From NCBI GenBank assembly GCA_944470555.2, contig OX104130.1, positions 50,377,491 through 50,441,490 of the forward strand: DNA of 64,000 bases. The letters are read 5' to 3'. This stretch comes from Heterobilharzia americana. Its lineage: Eukaryota; Platyhelminthes; Trematoda; Strigeidida; Schistosomatidae. The notes under the pieces were generated by a model that was not told where the DNA came from, ran no database searches, and was given only the letters and a program-made list of their open reading frames with translations. The position numbers and the translations under genes are program-made. This document shows, piece by piece, positions 58,881 to 64,000 of this stretch (within the stretch, counting starts at the first letter, position 1; each line of letters begins with the position of its first letter).

Positions 58881-59154
58881 CTGTTAGCGATATAGCCTGA
58901 CCTCTATGCGATGCCGTTGGTGAATATTTGCCCTCGGACTTAACTTGGTTCACGCCACGAGTCATGGTTTCATATCAAGGCTTTAGAATACCCATCTTTT
59001 TGTATATCACTAATGAGCACTGAACAATAATTTAGTTGAGAGGTTCGCGGTAACAATCTGTGGGGTCATTCGAGCAGAATGTGAGGGCAAATACCTACCA
59101 ATGGCACTAAATGGCGGTCGTGCTATATAACCAGTTGACAGAAATAGTATAATG

Positions 59155-59365
59155 TGGACCACTGAATTATATCCTAGTGGCCGGTTAGTAAAGTGCTCGC
59201 CACGAGACCTGACGGTCCCGAGTACTATCCTTGGCGAAGTCGTGAGTGCGCATTGATGATGAGTCCTATACCTGGATAAAACAGTAGTCAAGTACCCGAA
59301 GGTTTTCAGTAATTCTGCAAATGATGTCAGTCCATGATGAATACTACCTTGAAACTGACAGGAAC
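59155..59365 (+). mobile_element. Diverged SINE-like repeat
   Basis: Plus-strand copy facing the one at 58.7 kb. A decayed tRNA-like head (CTAGTGGCCGGTTAGTAAAG), a hammerhead block with GATGAGTCC-TATACCT-GGATAAAA (core changed), and the tail GATGTCAGTCCATGATGAAT. Confidence 0.65.
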
Positions 59366-59819
59366 TTGCAAACTTTCAAACACAATTATGATTATTTTTG
59401 AAAATAATTATGAGTGTGTGCATATTTATACGTTTGTAGTAAGTCCGGGTAAACATGTGGCACAAGCATACATAGGAATTCGTGTCGGTCATGGTGTTTC
59501 AAGTGGGAGTCCTTGAAGGCGTAAATACAGATAGAAAGAAAAAAGATTTTCTGATCAGATATCAGTTTGGGAAGTAAATATCCTGTTGACCTGAAGCTAA
59601 GTAATGAAATAAGTGTTTTGCGTAAACATTGATAAAACTCCCATGGATAGTGAAGTCGCTGTATTTGTTTCTTTCACTTTCTTTCCCATAATGCGACTAT
59701 TATGACCGAGCAAATACAAAAGTAACTAGTTAGGTTTCCTAATATCTGGAGCAGTTCGTTCTGTCCCGTTATACGGCTGTTCGACCACCACTGGAAGTAG
59801 AAGATATAAAGTGATTACA

Positions 59820-60387
59820 TGATTTTAATTACAGGTGTCATCGCAACATTGCCCACCATATGAACAATGTTAAGGTCAGGAGAAGGATACTACATAAGGC
59901 AGAAAAGTCAGTCGATGGGGTTCTGAACTCCATTCAACTAACAAGATGGCTTGGACATGTCGAGATACTGCCTACCTAAACGTACCATGCTGGGAGAAGT
60001 TGGATTAGGTTGGAAGAGGATTCAGGGTGATCACAGCAAGACATGGTATCAGTCCATTAAGTCCCTCACTGTTGGTTTGAGTCATTTGGGGAGATGTGAA
60101 TTGATTGGTTGGGTCCATGAGACAAGGGGAATCAGTGGTTGAGGAATTCTGTTGACATGGCTGAAAATTGGTCACATTGGTGTAGATGTATTCACTCCTT
60201 GACATCTTCCAAAGCTTGAATATTTACACTAACTATAATCTTCAGATTGTTTATTCTCTCACACAACTTTGTCTACTTTGTAATATCAGTATTTTCTATC
60301 CACCTGTTCTTTGTATATTGCTGTGAAGTGTGGTAACTTGAGCTGATGCACTTGTGTACCAGGTTCCACACTGGTTTTGTCTATTTA
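59820..60387 (+). mobile_element. Non-LTR retrotransposon 3' end, right arm of an inverted repeat
   Basis: Reverse-complement partner of 56370-56936. Identical 63-codon and 66-codon open stretches occur in both arms (59951-60142 here, 56613-56804 there). The coding strand here is plus. The copy ends near GGTTTTGTCTATTTATCTGT. Confidence 0.75.
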
Positions 60388-61044
60388 TCTGTGTCATTCC
60401 TGGAGGAAAGGTAGTTTTTCCATAAAATGTAGGAACCTAGTTAACTGCATAAGTGGCTGTTAGGGTGACCTCCAGTGTCAGTTTTCTTATCAGTGACTAC
60501 CTCTAGACTGTTTAATATCCGTTTTTCTTTCTGTTCTTATTCATAGCATTTATCTTCACAATCAGAGTTTCATGGATTTGTCCCTATTCATATAAAATCA
60601 AATCTCTGTACAAAATTCCGACACCCTAGATGTTACTTTTGTCATCCATTCCTATGTAGCGCAAAGCTCTGACCAACTTATTTTCACATCCTTTTAGGGT
60701 TACATAGTTTTCTGATTCACAAAATCAATAATACCTCGTGATGTCATATTAGTCAAATGATCACATTGAAAAATATATTTTTGAATTTCCATAGTACAAG
60801 CATACGTTTAATGAGGCGTTTCTAAAGTGATCTAGTATAGTCCAAGCTCTTACAATATTATAGTTACTCATCATAAATTGCGTTGTTGATTATGCTTAGA
60901 CTGATAATAAACCAGCTAATCAGTCACAAATATAGTCTGACAAACTACCCCTGGATAAACGTCCATCACTAACACAATTTAATAGAGAAGTGAAGTAACC
61001 TTTGTATACCTTTATAAATAGTAGTGAGAAATCACTAGTCAGAC

Positions 61045-61380
61045 CTGTAAAAGCTTAATGAGAAGACGAAGATTATCTGAAACATGTGATGTGTTAGTGC
61101 TATACATTTCGAACAATCTGATCACACATGGACTTGTCGAATTGTTGAACTCGTACTCACGCTGAATTTACCTTGGTAGTATTGATTTTAATTTTCATAC
61201 CAAGAGTAAGGTTTTCCTTTTTTTCTATCCCTTCCTATTCCTATGTTTCCTATTAACTTCATTGACCTTTTCGTAAATTTTCATATAAATAGTTCGACAA
61301 GTCCATGTGTGATCAGATTGTTCGAAATGTATAGCGCTTATACATCACGTTTCAGATAATCTTCGTCTTCTCATTACGCT
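61045..61380 (+). mobile_element. Penelope-like 3' end with inverted partner
   Basis: An outward-facing pair of about 90-bp arms: GAGAAGACGAAGATTATCTG (from 61060) and its reverse complement CAGATAATCTTCGTCTTCTC (to 61371), both containing TTCGAACAATCTGATCACAC or its complement. These are homologous to the extreme 3' ends of the 15.6-17.2 kb pair. The middle (61160-61290) matches the 3' region of the copy at 27.75 kb. Confidence 0.65.
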
Positions 61381-61789
61381 GCTTAAATTTATCAAAGGGA
61401 CCAGTTGCTTTAAATTTATTGACTGTTTACTCCCCTTTCTAAGATCTTCAATCGACCTTTGAATGTCTGATATATAAAGTTATATTGCCTTACCTATAAC
61501 TTCTGTGTGTGAATGACTGTTTTATTTTGTTATTGTTCTCTTTTCAATTATTACTGAATATATTCACTCATTCAACTGACCATCAGTTTGACCTTTTGTA
61601 ACTCACTTAGACTTTAATGATTAGTCATAGTTCAAACTTTTATCCGGAAAAGCTAGTAAAAAGTTTATCGCAAAAAGATATGGAAAAGCCGACCCAGAAA
61701 GATTGGATAAGTACTATAGTACTTCCTTATCAAACATCCACATAAGAGGAAATAAGAAGTATCCATAATAGTTACAACATCAGAGTATT

Positions 61790-62200
61790 CTTTAGGGTGA
61801 CGAACACATTTTACTCACACCTGTGTAAATTAAAAGATCTGATTCCCCATTTGGAACAACAGAATTGTGTTTGTAAGGTAGACTGTAGTGGATCCGATGC
61901 CACATACATTGGAGGAACATAACGTCAAGTACTAACACGTCTAGCCGAACACGGTCAAAGTTGCAAGAAACCACCAAAAAAGTCCTATGATTTGGAAACA
62001 GTTGAAAAAAGCTCTGACATCGCGGTTCATGCCTTATATTCAAATCATAAAATATCATTCAAGAAGACGAAAGTTCTACAAAAGGGTTTTCTTTCCCACA
62101 AAGAGCGGGCCATTGCAGAAGCTTTGCACATCTGTTCATAGCCTTCTTCGGTCAACAGAAAAGATGGGTTAGACATCTCACAAATATGGTAGACATTAAC
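61790..62200 (+). mobile_element. Penelope-like element, GIY-YIG fragment with stops
   Basis: Reading from about 61840: LIPHLEQQNCVCKVDCSGSD, ATYIGGT, a stop, RQVLTRLAEH, then SSDIAVHALYSNHKISF, LSHKERAIAEALHI and a stop. Cysteines, the TYIG motif and the R-LAEH segment mark a Penelope GIY-YIG endonuclease of a family different from the 15.8-kb copies. It is a pseudogene. Confidence 0.65.
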
Positions 62201-62432
62201 GACTCGCATAGGCAGTTGTAAATAATATATGAAGAGAAGGTAGAACATAAGTATTTCATTCCTCATGACTTATTCCTAATTTACTCTTGATTGAATAGTT
62301 TCCGAAGTTATTTCGTTTAATCGTCTTAATCACGTCAAAAAAGGTAAACATATAACTCAGGAAGGAGCGTAAAACTGATGAAAATAGTAGGTCAAGTGTC
62401 ATGTAATAGGAATAGACAAGTTGTTAAAATAC

Positions 62433-62435
<3 letters not shown>

Positions 62436-62480
<45 letters not shown>
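62436..62480. repeat. (TA)n microsatellite
   Basis: A perfect TA dinucleotide tract of about 22 units. Confidence 0.95.
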
Positions 62481-62483
<3 letters not shown>

Positions 62484-62599
62484 CCATTCTATATATTACA
62501 TAATCCACTTTGTTATCACTCATACTTCAACTGTTATCAAAAGTACCTTTATTATCATTTGACTGTCTGAGATAGCCGTAGTTTGGCAGACTAGTATTT

Positions 62600-62685
62600 A
62601 TACTGGGTGATGATTGAAGGTGAGGTGAAAATCTGAACCGCGGTCGGATTTGAACCAGCGACCATGATACATTGTCTGATGTTCA
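62600..62685. repeat. tRNA-like SINE scrap, second family (tentative)
   Basis: GTGATGATTGAAGGTGAGGT, GAAAATCTGAACC and CGGATTTGAACC correspond to the copy near 26.35 kb. Extent uncertain. Confidence 0.35.
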
Positions 62686-63004
62686 AATATTCATCCTTCC
62701 AAACTAGCAATCTATTCTTTCTCACCCTTTATGACTCACAACTCCATTGTACTTTCATGGACGAACTAAATTTCCCCACCCTTTTTTATTCCACCTTACT
62801 CGCACAGCTGAAAAAAGCATCACTGACCGATTTGCTTATTCACCCATCTGCATTACATTGATCTTTGCTCCATATCACGATGTAACTGGGTGATCGTAAA
62901 CGTCACCACCTATGATCTATTTTTGTAGGCACTTTTAACTTATTGTCACCTTATTCTGTCAAAGAGAAAGTTTTACGTTAGTATAGACAGTGACTAAGTG
63001 TGGA

Positions 63005-63255
63005 CTGGCTCTAAAGACCATTCCAGTAACAACTCAAGTAACCGAATGAGTTTATCTATTTCAAGTGTGAAGATGGCTTGCTTCGTAAAGTAAGGAAATC
63101 TAAATTGTTATTACTCATTGATATCTGCAATTTCCGGTTGATATACTGGATGCAATTGCTCAACCTCAGGTGGCTCCCTAATAGATGCGTTGATATTGCC
63201 TGGATGGTCATTTTAGTAGTTGTTAGGGTGGACCTTGAATTCACTCCTCAGTGTG
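63005..63255. repeat. Split palindromic MITE-like repeat
   Basis: The left half CTGGCTCTAAAGACCATTCC lies near 63008 and the right half TTTTAGTAGTTGTTAGGGTG, ending CTTGAATTCACTCC, at about 63210-63248, with unrelated-looking sequence between. It is probably a diverged or interrupted copy. Confidence 0.4.
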
Positions 63256-63650
63256 CAGAACACGTGAATCAACAGTCCCACTGGTTACAGGCTCACAAAC
63301 TAATCACCTAGTTTTTGAAAGGAGTAAGTCTAAGTAACGGCTTAATATGAGTATAAGAAATAATATATCAGTGTATCACGACTGATGTATCATGAATTTG
63401 TAAGTTGACTTTCATGAGTTAACAATCAATCAACGTGGGCATGTAGTATACCAATAATCTATTAAACGTTAAAGGAAAATGAAAAAGCTCTGTAAACAGT
63501 AGATGTAATCAGATTTTAAATGAAACTGTAAAATAAAACTTTAGAGAGTAGGTGAAAACACGCATACTCTTTGAAGTAATTTTATCTTGACAACAAAATT
63601 ATATTTGAAACTGATACGATCGATTGCAATGACGTATATGAACACACCAC

Positions 63651-63656
63651 TTTATT
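63651..63656 (-). promoter_or_regulatory. Candidate poly(A) signal of the convergent gene
   Basis: TTTATT on the plus strand reads AATAAA on the minus strand, within AATAATAATAAAG, about 95 nt past the stop at 63749. It supports, but does not prove, the terminal-exon reading. Confidence 0.35.
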
Positions 63657-63748
63657 ATTATTCAACTCTTCACTGGTTGAATATCAGCGTATTTAATTAA
63701 TAATAAATGCATGTTATAAGACTTTATACACTTCCCCTCAGCACTGTT

Positions 63749-64000
63749 TCATCGATATGGATAAGCTTTTATCCGAGATTCACTTGCAGTTTGCTTCATT
63801 CCAGTCTTGTTCTTATTTTTAACCTGCACTTCCAATGAATGTTTCTTCTCTTCCACAGTAATAAACTTATTTTCTTCATTATTTAACCAGTTTGATGTAA
63901 CCGTTTGTCCTTCACCTTTACATGTCTGTTCAGTTAAATTATTTGAGGATAGTGATGTTGTTCTACAGGAGCTACCCATTGAATCAGCTGTAGTGGTACA
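63749..64000 (-). CDS. Possible last exon of a convergent gene (partial, unknown product)
   Basis: The minus-strand frame is open from the window edge (64000) to TGA at 63749-63751, giving 83 residues that begin CTTTADSMGSSC. Composition is hydrophilic and rich in Ser, Thr, Asn, Lys and Glu (NNLTEQTCKGEGQTV, NNEENKFITVEEKKHSLEVQ) and ends SRIKAYPYR. There is no recognised domain; it looks like a disordered C-terminal tail. A minus-strand AATAAA (plus-strand 63651-63656) lies about 95 nt after the stop. That combination is what a genuine terminal exon would show. It could still be a chance frame, since only part is visible. If real, the gene is transcribed towards the collagen gene. Confidence 0.42.
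   Translation of the reverse strand, partial: CTTTADSMGSSCRTTSLSSNNLTEQTCKGEGQTVTSNWLNNEENKFITVEEKKHSLEVQVKNKNKTGMKQTASESRIKAYPYR

Noticed and set aside
1..64000. CRISPR arrays, rRNA, functional tRNA genes, prokaryotic operons
   Set aside because: None seen; the window is eukaryotic in structure (spliced gene, retroelements).

Overview
The window looks like genomic DNA from a digenean flatworm, most likely a Schistosoma species. The non-coding DNA is AT-rich. It is littered with non-LTR (RTE-type) retrotransposon tails, Penelope-like elements with GIY-YIG endonuclease domains, and tRNA-headed SINE-like repeats. Two of those SINE-like repeats carry a complete hammerhead-ribozyme core of the kind known from schistosome satellite/SINE (Sm-alpha) repeats. 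The species cannot be fixed from sequence alone.

One gene dominates: a plus-strand fibrillar procollagen alpha chain. I assembled it by splice-site phase as 11 coding exons from the ATG at 13393 to the TAA at 55934-55936, about 42.5 kb for 3.88 kb of coding sequence. Exon 1 is a signal-peptide exon ending in phase 1. Exon 2 completes that codon and enters Gly-X-Y repeats after only nine residues, so there is no N-propeptide module. Exons 2-8 give a triple-helical domain of 1015 residues, close to the canonical fibrillar length of about 1014. It has one Gly-to-Lys break and one 7-residue break. Exons 8-11 encode telopeptide and a fibrillar C-propeptide (COLFI). The C-propeptide keeps six of eight vertebrate cysteines but lacks exactly C2 and C3 and the calcium-site residues. 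Exon 6 lacks one base in a G run, which breaks the frame. This is either a sequence error or a real null allele.

Layout: 1-13.1 kb is intergenic, with an RTE tail at the left edge, a Penelope scrap (9.5 kb) and a SINE (11.6 kb). 13.2-56.2 kb is the collagen gene. Its introns hold Penelope copies (intron 1: an inverted pair with 622-bp arms; introns 4 and 5), SINEs (introns 1 and 4), RTE copies (introns 5, 9, 10) and a cluster of palindromic about 145-bp MITE-like repeats (mostly introns 9-10). From 56.2 kb on is intergenic repeat-rich DNA: a near-identical 560-bp inverted repeat of an RTE-like tail, more SINEs, two Penelope remnants and an (AT)n tract. At the right edge, 63749-64000 looks like the last exon of a convergent minus-strand gene with its own poly(A) signal.

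The collagen chain would be secreted, trimerised through its C-propeptide and deposited as fibrils. GRPGER and GLPGER motifs in the helix match known integrin-binding motifs of animal collagens. All other sequence is transposon-derived or shows nothing recognisable.
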